A DNA stretch of 64,000 nt. It comes from Halomonas sp. ML-15. GTDB lineage: Bacteria > Pseudomonadota > Gammaproteobacteria > Pseudomonadales > Halomonadaceae. Under the pieces are notes generated by a model. The model did not search any database. It was given only the letters and a program-made list of their open reading frames with translations, and was not told the origin of the DNA. The stretch spans positions 349,185 through 413,184 of the forward strand of contig NZ_JACXZT010000019.1 of assembly GCF_014779595.1 (NCBI RefSeq), written 5' to 3'. Each line of letters starts with the position of its first letter. The first letter of the stretch is position 1. The position numbers were made by a program, and so were the translations under genes. Shown here one piece after another: positions 53,526 to 62,118 of this stretch.

Positions 53526-54620
53526 ATGTTCACACAAACCCACCCCCTCAAGACACTGTCAGCCGCCGTACTGGTCGCCGCCGGCGGTATCGCCGCCGCT
53601 CCGGCCTTGGCCGACGACTTCTACGAGGGCAAGACCATCGAGATGGTCGTGCCCTTCGGCGAGGGCGGCGCCACCTACGTCGCCGCCAAGTTCCTCGAGC
53701 CCTACCTCGAGAAGCATCTGCCCGGCAATCCGCGCATTGATGTCCAGACCCGCCCCGGCGGCGGCTCGATCCTCGGCGCCAACTGGTTCGAACAGAACGC
53801 CGAGCCGGACGGCGAAACCATCCTGTTCACCACCTCGTCCACCTCCAACCCCTATGTGCTGGGCATGGACGCCGTGGAATACGATCTCGCCGCCATGCGC
53901 CCGGCCTACAGCCTGCCCTTCGGCGCGGTGGTCTACGTTTCGCCGAGCACCGGGATCGACTCACCCGCCGGCCTCAAGGAACCCGACATGCCGCTGATCT
54001 ACGGCGGCATCGCCGCGGCGGCCAGCGACCTTCCGACGCTGCTGGCCTTCGAGCTGCTCGACCTCGATATCCAGAAGGTGCTCGGCTTCGACGGCCGTGG
54101 CCCGGCTCGCCTCTCTTTCGAGCGCGGCGAAACCAATATCGACTTCCAGTTCACCCCTGCCTACATGTCCCAGGTCGTCGACATGGTGGAAGCCGGCAGC
54201 GCGGTGCCCATCATGACCGGCGGCTCGGTCGGAGACGATGGCGTACTCAGCGCACGGGACGCGGCCTTCCCGGATTACCCCTCGGTCTACGAAGTCTATG
54301 AGGAGCTCTACGGAGAAGCCCCCTCCGGCGTGGAGTGGGACGCCTTCCAGTCGATCGGGGCCGTGACCTTCAACTATGGCCTTACCGCCTACCTGCCGGA
54401 GGGCACACCGGACGAGATTCTAGAGATCTTCGAAGCGGCGATCGCCGCCATCAACGACGACCCCGAGTATCAGCAGCAGAGTCAGGATGCCGTAGGCGGC
54501 TACTCGCTGCTTCCCGCCTCGGAGGTCACCGAAGCGCTCAGCGAGGCGCTGCAGCCCTCGGACGAAGTACGTGAGCACCTGCGCACGCTGCTCTCGGAAG
54601 AGTACGACGTCGAGCTCTGA
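53526..54620 (+). CDS. Tripartite tricarboxylate transporter substrate-binding protein (TctC/Bug family)
   Basis: A 364-residue periplasmic receptor. The signal peptide ends near ALADDF (residue about 30). The mature start YEGKTIEMVVPFGEGGATY is the classical TctC/Bug opening, and the RPGGGSILGANWFEQNAEPDG loop fits the carboxylate-binding region. It delivers a carboxylic acid to the TctAB subunit encoded downstream. A strong terminator separates them. Confidence 0.9.
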   Translation: MFTQTHPLKTLSAAVLVAAGGIAAAPALADDFYEGKTIEMVVPFGEGGATYVAAKFLEPYLEKHLPGNPRIDVQTRPGGGSILGANWFEQNAEPDGETILFTTSSTSNPYVLGMDAVEYDLAAMRPAYSLPFGAVVYVSPSTGIDSPAGLKEPDMPLIYGGIAAAASDLPTLLAFELLDLDIQKVLGFDGRGPARLSFERGETNIDFQFTPAYMSQVVDMVEAGSAVPIMTGGSVGDDGVLSARDAAFPDYPSVYEVYEELYGEAPSGVEWDAFQSIGAVTFNYGLTAYLPEGTPDEILEIFEAAIAAINDDPEYQQQSQDAVGGYSLLPASEVTEALSEALQPSDEVREHLRTLLSEEYDVEL

Positions 54621-54635
54621 TCCCTCGCCTCGTGT

Positions 54636-54681
54636 CGCGGCCAGCCACCCGCCCCGCGGGTGGCAGTGGCCGCGTTTTTTT
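54636..54681 (+). terminator. Intrinsic terminator between TctC-type and TctAB genes
   Basis: CGCGGCCA pairs with TGGCCGCG, enclosing CCACCCGC / GCGGGTGG, and is followed by TTTTTTT (54675-54681). It starts 16 bp after the binding protein stop. It should reduce expression of the membrane subunit. Confidence 0.85.
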
Positions 54682-54704
54682 GACCGCTGCATAGGACATG
54701 TCTT

Positions 54705-56675
54705 GTGCTAGAGAACATTACAACGGCCCTGGGGCTGCTGTTCGAACCCATGCGACTGCTGGCGCTGTTCGCCGGGATGTTGGCCGGCATGGTATTCGGC
54801 ATGCTGCCCGGCCTGGGCGGCGTCGCCGCCGTCTCGATCCTGCTGCCGTTTATCTATCTGATGGACAGCTACTCGGGGCTCGCCATGCTGCTGGGTGCCA
54901 TCTCGGTGATCTACACCGCCGATACCATCACCTCGGTGCTGCTGGGCGCCCCGGGGTCACCGGCCTCGGCCCCCACCGCCATCGAGGGCCATGCGCTGGC
55001 CAAGCAGGGCAAGGCCTCGCTGGCACTGGGTGTCGGCTTTCTGGCGTCGATGGTCGGCGGTCTGTTCGGCGCCATGATCCTGTCCGTGGCGATCCCGATT
55101 GCCGGGCCGCTGGTGCTGGCGCTGGGCACGCCGGAGCTGTTCATGTTCGCCCTGGTCGGGCTGTGCTTTGCCGCCAGCATGGTCGGCAAGGATATCGTCG
55201 TAGGCCTGGCCGCGGCCTGCTTCGGCATCCTGCTGGGCGTGGTCGGTGCCGCCCCTGCCGCCGCCAACTACCGCTTCATCTTCGGCCAGTCCTACCTGAT
55301 GGATGGCCTGTCGCTGCCCATCGTCGCGCTGGGGCTGTTTGCGGTGGCCGAGCTGATCGGCATGGTCGCCTCCGGCGGCGGTATCGCCGGCAAGCCCATG
55401 ACCATGGGCAAGTGGGGCGAGAGTTTCAGGGAATTCTGGCGCAGCCGCTGGCTGATCGTGCGCTCGTCGATCATCGGCATCTTCGGCGGTTTCGTGCCTG
55501 CCGTGGGCGCCAGCGCCTCGACCTGGATCGCCTACGGCCACGCCATGAGCTCGACCAAGGACAAGCGGCGCTTCGGCAAGGGCGAGATTCGTGGGGTAGC
55601 CGGCGCCGAGGGCGCCAACAACGCCACCGTGATCTCCGATCTGGTGCCGACCATGCTGTTCAGCGTGCCCGGTGGTCCTGCGGCGGCCATCTTCCTCGGC
55701 GCGCTGTTCTCGTTCGGCTTCTATCCCGGCCCACGCATGGTCAGCGAGACGCCTGACTTGATGTACATGATCGTCTGGAGCGTGGCACTCGCCTCGGTGA
55801 TGGGCGCCGCACTGTGCTTCGCCGTGACGCCCTATCTGGCCCGGCTGACGCGCATCAATTTTGCGCTGATCGCCGCCCCGCTGCTGTTGATCATGGTCGC
55901 CGGCGCCTACCAGGGCACCCAGACCTTTGGCGACATTCTCGCCCTGCTGGTGCTGGGGGTGATTGGCTGGCTGATGAAAAACGCTGGCTGGCCGCGGGCA
56001 CCTGTCCTGGTGGGCTTCGTGCTGGCCACGCCCATGGAGCAGTACTTCTGGCTGACCACGCAGATTCACGGCTTTACCTGGCTGACCCGACCCGGCGTGC
56101 TGATCATCGCCTCGTTGATTGTCGTCCCCATGCTGCTCAGCATGGTACGCAAATGGCGCACCAGGAAGACACCGGCGTCAACCGACTCGACCAGCCCAGC
56201 CGACCACATCACCAGTGACGATGAAGCGCCCCGCGACACCGCCATTCTGCTGCTTGCCTCATCGCTGCTGCTGGTCACCTTCGCCTATGCCCTCTACGAG
56301 ATGCTGGGCTTTCGCAGTAACGCGCGGCTGATGCCGGCGCTGGGTATCGTGCCGGGGCTGCTGCTGAGTCTGTATATTCTCGGCCGCCAGCTCTACCGGC
56401 TACGCCTGCAAGGTCGGATCATTCACCTGGGCTCGCGTCAGGAGTTGCCAGTCTTGGCGGGCATTCTCGCCTATGGCGTGGCGATGTGGCTGATCGGCTT
56501 CAATCTGGCCACCCCGCTGCTGCTGGCCTGGCTGCTGTTGAAGTGTGCGGGAATGCGCCTGACCAGCGCGGCACTCTACGGCGCCATCGTGTATGCCACC
56601 GCCCAGGGGATGTTCGCGCTGATGCGGCTCACCCCACCAGCAGGCAGCTGGTTCACCTTGCCGATGCCATGGTGA
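54705..56675 (+). CDS. Fused TctA-TctB tripartite tricarboxylate transporter membrane protein
   Basis: A 656-residue inner-membrane protein. Residues 1 to about 490 form the large TctA subunit, including GMLPGLGGVAAVSILLPF, LLGAPGSPASAPTAIEGHALAKQG and GRDAEGANNATVISDLVPTM-like segments. A hydrophilic linker (about 490-515) is followed by a roughly 140-residue, four-segment TctB-like domain. TctA and TctB are usually separate genes, so this fusion is notable. GTG at 54705 is the likely start with AGGA upstream. Confidence 0.87.
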   Translation: MLENITTALGLLFEPMRLLALFAGMLAGMVFGMLPGLGGVAAVSILLPFIYLMDSYSGLAMLLGAISVIYTADTITSVLLGAPGSPASAPTAIEGHALAKQGKASLALGVGFLASMVGGLFGAMILSVAIPIAGPLVLALGTPELFMFALVGLCFAASMVGKDIVVGLAAACFGILLGVVGAAPAAANYRFIFGQSYLMDGLSLPIVALGLFAVAELIGMVASGGGIAGKPMTMGKWGESFREFWRSRWLIVRSSIIGIFGGFVPAVGASASTWIAYGHAMSSTKDKRRFGKGEIRGVAGAEGANNATVISDLVPTMLFSVPGGPAAAIFLGALFSFGFYPGPRMVSETPDLMYMIVWSVALASVMGAALCFAVTPYLARLTRINFALIAAPLLLIMVAGAYQGTQTFGDILALLVLGVIGWLMKNAGWPRAPVLVGFVLATPMEQYFWLTTQIHGFTWLTRPGVLIIASLIVVPMLLSMVRKWRTRKTPASTDSTSPADHITSDDEAPRDTAILLLASSLLLVTFAYALYEMLGFRSNARLMPALGIVPGLLLSLYILGRQLYRLRLQGRIIHLGSRQELPVLAGILAYGVAMWLIGFNLATPLLLAWLLLKCAGMRLTSAALYGAIVYATAQGMFALMRLTPPAGSWFTLPMPW

Positions 56676-56761
56676 GCCCGACTGGCCCGATGCATGTTGG
56701 ACAAGGGAGCACATCGGCGTAGCCTGGGAGTATCACTCACACCACATGGAAGGATCTGGTA

Positions 56762-57238
56762 ATGACACTGACAGTAGGCGACAAGATTCCCGACGTCACC
56801 ATCAAGACCAATGGCCCGGATGGCCCCCAGGACATCTCCACCGGCGAGCTGTTTGCCGGCAAGCGGGTGGTGCTGTTCGCCGTACCCGGCGCGTTCACCC
56901 CCGGCTGCTCCAACACCCATATGCCCGGCTTCGTGATCAAGGCCGACGAGATCCTCGCCAAGGGGGTCGATACCATCGCCTGCATGGCGGTCAACGACGC
57001 CTTCGTGCTGGACGCCTGGCAGAAGCATCAGAATGCCGAGGCCTTCACCATGCTGGCCGACGGCAACGCCGAGTTCACCAAGGCGATCGGCACCGAGATG
57101 GATGCCAGCGGCGGCGGCATGGGCATCCGCAGCAAGCGCTTCGCGCTGATCGCCAACGACGGTGTGGTCGAGTACATGGGGATCGACGCCAAGGGCGTCG
57201 AGCAGAGCAGTGCCGAAACGGTGCTGGCGCAGCTATAA
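56762..57238 (+). CDS. Peroxiredoxin (Prx5/type II, hybrid peroxiredoxin-like)
   Basis: A 158-residue thiol peroxidase. The active-site segment VPGAFTPGCSNTHMPGF has the peroxidatic Cys49 with the conserved Thr46. Another cysteine is in DTIACMAVNDAFV. Length and motif fit type II/Prx5 enzymes that use glutathione and glutaredoxin. A GGAAGGA ribosome site precedes the ATG. Confidence 0.93.
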   Translation: MTLTVGDKIPDVTIKTNGPDGPQDISTGELFAGKRVVLFAVPGAFTPGCSNTHMPGFVIKADEILAKGVDTIACMAVNDAFVLDAWQKHQNAEAFTMLADGNAEFTKAIGTEMDASGGGMGIRSKRFALIANDGVVEYMGIDAKGVEQSSAETVLAQL

Positions 57239-57275
57239 CCACAGCCGGCCATTCCGCCAATAGGCCATCTGTAGC

Positions 57276-57306
57276 CAAGGCGCCACCCAGGATGGGTGGC
57301 GCCTTG
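57276..57306. terminator. Bidirectional intrinsic terminator
   Basis: A perfect 14-bp stem CAAGGCGCCACCCA / TGGGTGGCGCCTTG with a 3-nt loop lies between convergent genes, followed by TTGGTTT on the plus strand. Confidence 0.75.
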
Positions 57307-57319
57307 TTGGTTTCCACGC

Positions 57320-57703
57320 CTAGTTAACCGCGACGGTCATGCCAAGCAGCAGGAACGAGAGCGTCTTGCCGTGGCCATCCAGGTTGAGCGCACCGTTGAC
57401 CCCGCCCTGCAGGACGTCGTCGATCACCAGGTTCATCCCGGCCAGGCCCGGCATCGGGTAGCGGCGTACCCGGCTGGCCCCCCGATGGGAAAACAGCGCC
57501 AGTACCCGTGCCTCGGTGACCTGCTCCATCAGCAGGGCGTAGTGATCCGGGTCGTAGGCGAACAGCGCCAGGTTGAGCCGGTCGCCCTTGTCGCCGGCGC
57601 GAGCGTGAGCCAGCCGATGAAGCGGAACCTTGGCGCCGTCGTCGAGCGGCTCGTGAGGCATCTCAGCGTTTGATTGCGCCTGGGTCGGCTCAACTGGCGA
57701 CAT
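57320..57703 (-). CDS. AtuA-like small domain protein
   Basis: A 127-residue protein that matches the small C-terminal domain linked to AtuA-family proteins. It contains LHRLAHARAGDKGDRLNLALFAYDPDHY and MNLVIDDVLQGGVNGALNLDGHGK (each longer motif quoted in parts), which are the conserved blocks. The start MSPVEPT has GGAG upstream. It overlaps the large AtuA gene by 14 bp, as expected for two polypeptides of one complex. The catalytic role of the pair is not established. Confidence 0.82.
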   Translation of the reverse strand: MSPVEPTQAQSNAEMPHEPLDDGAKVPLHRLAHARAGDKGDRLNLALFAYDPDHYALLMEQVTEARVLALFSHRGASRVRRYPMPGLAGMNLVIDDVLQGGVNGALNLDGHGKTLSFLLLGMTVAVN

Positions 57704-59078
57704 GGTACTTACTCCTCTCTTCGAACAGCGTCGCAAAGGCCTCTACATCGCTGCGCTTGACCAGATAGGAGGCCGTGCACACGCGACGCTGATAATGACG
57801 GCGCACGCCACCGCCCCCTGCCGGCCCGGCGCAGTAGAGCGCCAACAGCTCCTGGGTGGCACGTTCCACCCAGCGTCGCTCCGCGTGCTCAGCAGCCAGC
57901 CGCAGGCGATAATCGCCGTTGCCCGTGCCCACGCTGGTCCTCTGCAGGTCGCCGGCATCGCTGTCGAAGACACTGGCAAGGCCGACGATATCCAGTCGCG
58001 TACGTAGCTCCGGCGGTGCCCGAAAACCGAGCCGCTCGCGCAGCACCTGGGCGGCCAGCTGCGCCCTGGCCAGGGCGTTGGGGCCGGCGTAGGAGATCTC
58101 CGCCTCGCCCTGCCAGCCGCCCTCGTAGCAGACCGTGGTCTTCAGCCGCTGCGGCGCCGGCTTGCCGCGAATGCCACTCACGGCGACTCGGTCGGGGCCA
58201 ATCTGCCTGACCTCGACCGAGGTGAGATCCACCACCACGTCGGGGGTCAGGTAGTTGGCCGGATCGTGGACTTCGTAGAGCAGTTGCTCCTTGACGGTAC
58301 GTTCGGTCACGCAGCCGCCGGTACCCGGTGGCTTGGTCACCACCAGGCTGCCGTCCTCCTCCACCTCGATGATCGGATAGCCCACCGTCGCCAGGTTCGG
58401 CACGTCCTTGAATCCCGGATCGGCAAAATAGCCGCCGCTGACCTGGGCCCCGCACTCGGCGAGGTGGCCGGCCATCATGCCGGCGGCCAGAAGGTCCCAG
58501 TCGTCCCAGCTCCAGCCGAAGTGATGCACCAGGGGAGCAAGAAACAGCGCCGGGTCGGCCACTCGCCCGGTCACCACCACCTCGGCGCCCAGCGCCAGCG
58601 CCTCGGTCAGCGGCACCGCTCCCAGGTAGACGTTGGCAGAGATCAGCGCCTGCTCATCGGGCAGGTCGCGGTTTTCTGCCTCCCAGCGCTGCAGGTCGAG
58701 GCTGGCCAGGCCTGTCCGAATATCGTCGCCGTGGACGCGACCGATGCGCACCTGGGGAAAGCCCGCGCGCCCGGCGAGTTCGGCGACCACCTGGCAGGCG
58801 CCGTCCGGATTGGCCGCGCCAAAGTTGCCGAGAATGGTGATGCCATGGCTCAGGCAATCCCCCAGCACCGGCGCGAGCAGCTCGGCCAGCAGGGGCTCGT
58901 ATCCTGCTTCGGGGGCGTCACGCATGGCCCGGTGGGCGGCGGCCAGAGTACGCTCCCCCAGGGTCTCGAAGACCAGGGCCGAGGGCTGACCACGGCGAAT
59001 CAGTTCGGCCACCACGGGAATCGCCGCATCGGTGCGGTCACCGGAGAAGCCGGCCCCACTACCCAACAGAAAGGTCAT
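57690..59078 (-). CDS. Acyclic terpene utilization AtuA family protein (DUF1446)
   Basis: A 462-residue protein that starts MTFLLGSGAGFSGDRTDAAIP, typical of the AtuA/DUF1446 family. HGITILGNFGAANPDG, VVVTGRVADPALFLAPL and LEVGYPIIEVEEDG-like blocks (YPIIEVEEDGSLVVTKPPGT) are conserved. AtuA is needed for citronellol breakdown in Pseudomonas, but related proteins also occur with other acid degradation genes. The ATG at 59078 overlaps the TRAP permease stop (ATGA) and has GGAGA upstream. It probably processes the acid imported by the TAXI-TRAP system here. Confidence 0.85.
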   Translation of the reverse strand: MTFLLGSGAGFSGDRTDAAIPVVAELIRRGQPSALVFETLGERTLAAAHRAMRDAPEAGYEPLLAELLAPVLGDCLSHGITILGNFGAANPDGACQVVAELAGRAGFPQVRIGRVHGDDIRTGLASLDLQRWEAENRDLPDEQALISANVYLGAVPLTEALALGAEVVVTGRVADPALFLAPLVHHFGWSWDDWDLLAAGMMAGHLAECGAQVSGGYFADPGFKDVPNLATVGYPIIEVEEDGSLVVTKPPGTGGCVTERTVKEQLLYEVHDPANYLTPDVVVDLTSVEVRQIGPDRVAVSGIRGKPAPQRLKTTVCYEGGWQGEAEISYAGPNALARAQLAAQVLRERLGFRAPPELRTRLDIVGLASVFDSDAGDLQRTSVGTGNGDYRLRLAAEHAERRWVERATQELLALYCAGPAGGGGVRRHYQRRVCTASYLVKRSDVEAFATLFEERSKYHVAS

Positions 59079-60994
59079 GGGTGGGTCTCCTTGGTGTGTG
59101 CGACGTGAGTGCCGGAGACCGCGGGTGCCGTTGCCTGGGAGATCAATGACGCCAGCTGGCGGTGGCGGGCATAGAGTCCCGCCAGCACCAGCAGGGCACC
59201 TATGGTAGTCAACCAGCCGGGCGTCAGCGCCAGCCCCACTACCAGCAGCAGTCCCACCACGTCCAGGATGCGACTGCCGGTGATCGCCACCCGCGACATC
59301 AGCGAGGCGAAGGCGAGCACGAAGACCACACCCTGGGAGCTGGCCAGCAGGATATCGACCGCGCCACCGAAGCCGGCCAGGGCCGGATAGATCAGCAGCA
59401 GGAAGGGAATCACATAGATCGCCGCCGCCAGTCGCACCGCCTCCCCCGCCGCCGGTAGCCAGTTGGTGCCAGCGATACCCGCGGCGACGAACACCGCCAC
59501 ACACACCGGTGGTGTGATCACCGACAGGGTGGCGAAATAGAACACGAACAGGTGAGCGATCAGCGGCTCGACGCCGATGGTGGTCAGGGCCGGCGCCAGC
59601 ACCGAGGCCACCAGCACATAGGCGGCGGTGGTGGGGATGCCCATGCCCAGAATCAGGCACACGCCACCGACGATAAAGGCCACAAGGAACAGCGATTCGC
59701 CCCCCACATTGACGATCAGGCTGGCCAGGGTCACGCCGATGCCGGTCATCCCGATCATCGCCACCAGAATCTGGGCTCCAGCCAGCAGCACGCCGATGAT
59801 CACCATGCCCTTGCCGGCATCCATCAGCCCGGAGAGCAGCTTGCCGACGATCTCGCGCAGCGGCATTTTCGCCAGCAGGGCGAAGGGGATAAAGGTCAGC
59901 AGCGTCATCAGGATCCCGTAGAACGCCGACAACTGGATCGAGCGCCCCGACAGCACGCCGTAGAAGAGCCCACCCAGCGCCGCCAGGATCGGGATGATTC
60001 GCTCGGGGCGCAGCACCTCGGGCCAGGTGGGAAGCTCGTCGTCGGGCACCACCTGCAGGTTGCGGCGCTTCGCCACCAGATGGATGGTCAGGAACACACC
60101 GAGGTAGAAGAGGATCGCCGGCAGCAGTGCAGCAAGCGCAATGCGCAGGTAACTCTCGCCGAGGATCTCGGCCATGATAAAGGCCGCCGCCCCGAGTATC
60201 GGCGGGGCGATCTGGCCGCCGGTGGAGGCCACCGCCTCCACGCCGGAGGCGAAGGGGCGCGGATAATTCAGCCGCTTCATCATCGGGATGGTGAAGTTGC
60301 CGGTGGTGGCCACGTTGGCCACCGCACTGCCGCTGACCATGCCGAACAGCCCCGAGGCCACAGTGGCCACCTTGGCGGCACCGCCCGGCGAACGACCGCT
60401 GATACGCAGCGCCATATCCATGAAGGTCTGGCCACCACCGGTGTGTAGTAGCAGGCAGCCGAACAGTACGAAGGCGGCAATGGTCGTGGCCGCCACACCC
60501 ACCAGCATCCCCCACACACCCAGATCGCCCAGATAGATGGTCTCGGTGATGTAGTAGACATCGAAGCCACGGTGTCCCAGCGGCCCGGGGATGGCGGCCC
60601 CCAGCCAGGCATAGGCCAGCCCCGCCATCACCAGCAGCGGGAAGATCACGCCGATGGCGCGCCGCGATAGCTCGAGAATCGCCACCAGCAATACCCCGGT
60701 GAACAGCATGTCGCGGGCCGATGCCCAGGGCAGCTCCACCAGAATATGGTCGTGATTCATGGCCACATAGCCGCAGGCCAGCGTCACGCCAACCGCCAGA
60801 ACCAGGTCGACGGCCAACCCCAGCGGGCGCCAGCGCTTGCCCGCTCCCAGCGGATAGACGACCAGCCCCAGCAGGATCACCAGCGCGAGAAAGACGCTGC
60901 GCTGGACCAGGCTCTCGAAGGGCCCGGTGGCAGAGGTGTAGAGAATTAGCCCGCCCAGCATCAGGGCCAGCACTTTGGTCAGGTTCGCGCGCAT
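59075..60994 (-). CDS. TRAP transporter fused permease (4TM/12TM, TAXI type)
   Basis: A 639-residue membrane protein with many hydrophobic segments. It has the DctQ-like N-terminal part and the large DctM-like part fused, as usual in TAXI systems (FMDMALRISGRSPGGAAKVA, SGSAVANVATTGNFTIPMMKR, GQIAPPILGAAAFIMAE). ATG at 60994 is preferred, with AGGTG 7 nt upstream, over GTG at 61003. It works with the TAXI receptor encoded just upstream and overlaps the atuA-type gene by 4 bp. Confidence 0.92.
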   Translation of the reverse strand: MRANLTKVLALMLGGLILYTSATGPFESLVQRSVFLALVILLGLVVYPLGAGKRWRPLGLAVDLVLAVGVTLACGYVAMNHDHILVELPWASARDMLFTGVLLVAILELSRRAIGVIFPLLVMAGLAYAWLGAAIPGPLGHRGFDVYYITETIYLGDLGVWGMLVGVAATTIAAFVLFGCLLLHTGGGQTFMDMALRISGRSPGGAAKVATVASGLFGMVSGSAVANVATTGNFTIPMMKRLNYPRPFASGVEAVASTGGQIAPPILGAAAFIMAEILGESYLRIALAALLPAILFYLGVFLTIHLVAKRRNLQVVPDDELPTWPEVLRPERIIPILAALGGLFYGVLSGRSIQLSAFYGILMTLLTFIPFALLAKMPLREIVGKLLSGLMDAGKGMVIIGVLLAGAQILVAMIGMTGIGVTLASLIVNVGGESLFLVAFIVGGVCLILGMGIPTTAAYVLVASVLAPALTTIGVEPLIAHLFVFYFATLSVITPPVCVAVFVAAGIAGTNWLPAAGEAVRLAAAIYVIPFLLLIYPALAGFGGAVDILLASSQGVVFVLAFASLMSRVAITGSRILDVVGLLLVVGLALTPGWLTTIGALLVLAGLYARHRQLASLISQATAPAVSGTHVAHTKETHP

Positions 60995-61016
60995 GGCTGA
61001 CACCTATCGCTAGCCG

Positions 61017-61997
61017 TTACTGGGCAGGTTTCAGAGCATCGGGAATCTCGTGGCCCTGCTCCTCGAAGTAGCGTGCCGCACCGGCATGCAGCGGCACCGT
61101 GCCCACATCGAGGGTCATCGCGGCCAGGTCGGCGTCGCGTACCGCGGAGAAAGCGTTGGCCTGAGGCTCGGGGTTCTCCATCACCGCCTTGACGATCTGG
61201 TAGGCGGTCTCCTCGTCGAGGTCAGGATGGGCATGCACGGCAACGCCGAAGGCCCAGGTGGTGTAGGCGGGAATGCCGTCACCGGCGCCTTCCGGCACAT
61301 CGACGATGGCCACGTCCGGCATCTCGGTGCGCAGCGCCTCGGCCTGTTGGTCGGAGAGCGACAGCACGCTGATCGGCGTGAAGGTGGCGATATCCATACT
61401 CGAGCCGTCGAGGCGATTGCCAACGCCGGACTTGGCCGAGCCCATCACCCGGCCATCCTTCATGGCATCGACGATATCGGTGGTGGAGCCACGCACATAG
61501 TCCGGTGAGATGCCGAGCGTGCGCATGACGGCCTCGGTGGTCTTCTCGGTAGCCGAGCCGGTAATCCCCGGGTTGAAGCGCACCCCCTCGAGCTCCTCGA
61601 GGCTGGTGACGCCGGCATCCTCACGCATCACCACGTTCTGTGGCGCTACGGTATAGACCCACAGCAGGCGACTATCCACGGGACGGCCGTCGAAGTCATC
61701 GAGTCCCGCATAGGCGTGATAGCCGGTATTCGTGGTCACCAGCCCCATGTCGATCTGGTTGCGGCCGAGTCGGCGCAGGTTATCCACGGTGGCGCCCGTC
61801 TCGGCCACCGAGGCGCTGACGCCGTCGAGCTGGCTGTTGATGATCTGATTGACGGCGACAAAGTAGCCGTAGTGGCTGGAGGAACTCGAGGTCGAGCCGA
61901 TCAGCAGGCGTTCATCGGCCTGGACGGCGGAAGCAGCGCCGAGCAGGCTGACACTGGCAGCCATGGCGGTGAGCATCGTCTTGATTGGCGTTTTCAT
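61017..61997 (-). CDS. TAXI-family TRAP transporter solute-binding protein
   Basis: A 326-residue periplasmic receptor. The signal peptide ends near VQADER (residue about 28). The mature protein has LLIGSTSSSSSHYGYFVAVN, SVAETGATVDNLRRL and GMVTTN-like blocks typical of TAXI receptors, which bind acids such as glutamate or 2-oxoglutarate in known cases. AAGGAG lies before the ATG. It is the first gene of a four-gene operon with the TRAP permease and the AtuA pair. The ligand is unknown. Confidence 0.9.
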   Translation of the reverse strand: MKTPIKTMLTAMAASVSLLGAASAVQADERLLIGSTSSSSSHYGYFVAVNQIINSQLDGVSASVAETGATVDNLRRLGRNQIDMGLVTTNTGYHAYAGLDDFDGRPVDSRLLWVYTVAPQNVVMREDAGVTSLEELEGVRFNPGITGSATEKTTEAVMRTLGISPDYVRGSTTDIVDAMKDGRVMGSAKSGVGNRLDGSSMDIATFTPISVLSLSDQQAEALRTEMPDVAIVDVPEGAGDGIPAYTTWAFGVAVHAHPDLDEETAYQIVKAVMENPEPQANAFSAVRDADLAAMTLDVGTVPLHAGAARYFEEQGHEIPDALKPAQ

Positions 61998-62037
61998 GGT
62001 GGCTCCTTGGCGGACTTATTATTGTCGAGTTGCGTTA

Positions 62038-62048
62038 GGGGTAACCCC
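62038..62048. promoter_or_regulatory. Palindrome between the TAXI-TRAP operon and LysR gene
   Basis: GGGGTAACCCC is an 11-bp palindrome in the 121-bp divergent gap. It sits inside a T-N11-A context (TTAGGGGTAACCCCACTTA) and could be the LysR binding site. Confidence 0.4.
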
Positions 62049-62118
62049 ACTTAGCAGAATGGGTCGGGGTATGAGTTTTGTATATTGAATAGTTTTTAAC
62101 TTGTGTTTTACTTTATAA

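Noticed and set aside
59079-60515. An upstream extension of the AtuA-type gene to 941 residues
   Set aside because: The extra part overlaps the TRAP permease in another frame and has a low-complexity, shadow-like composition. The true start at 59078 has a ribosome site and a conserved N-terminus.
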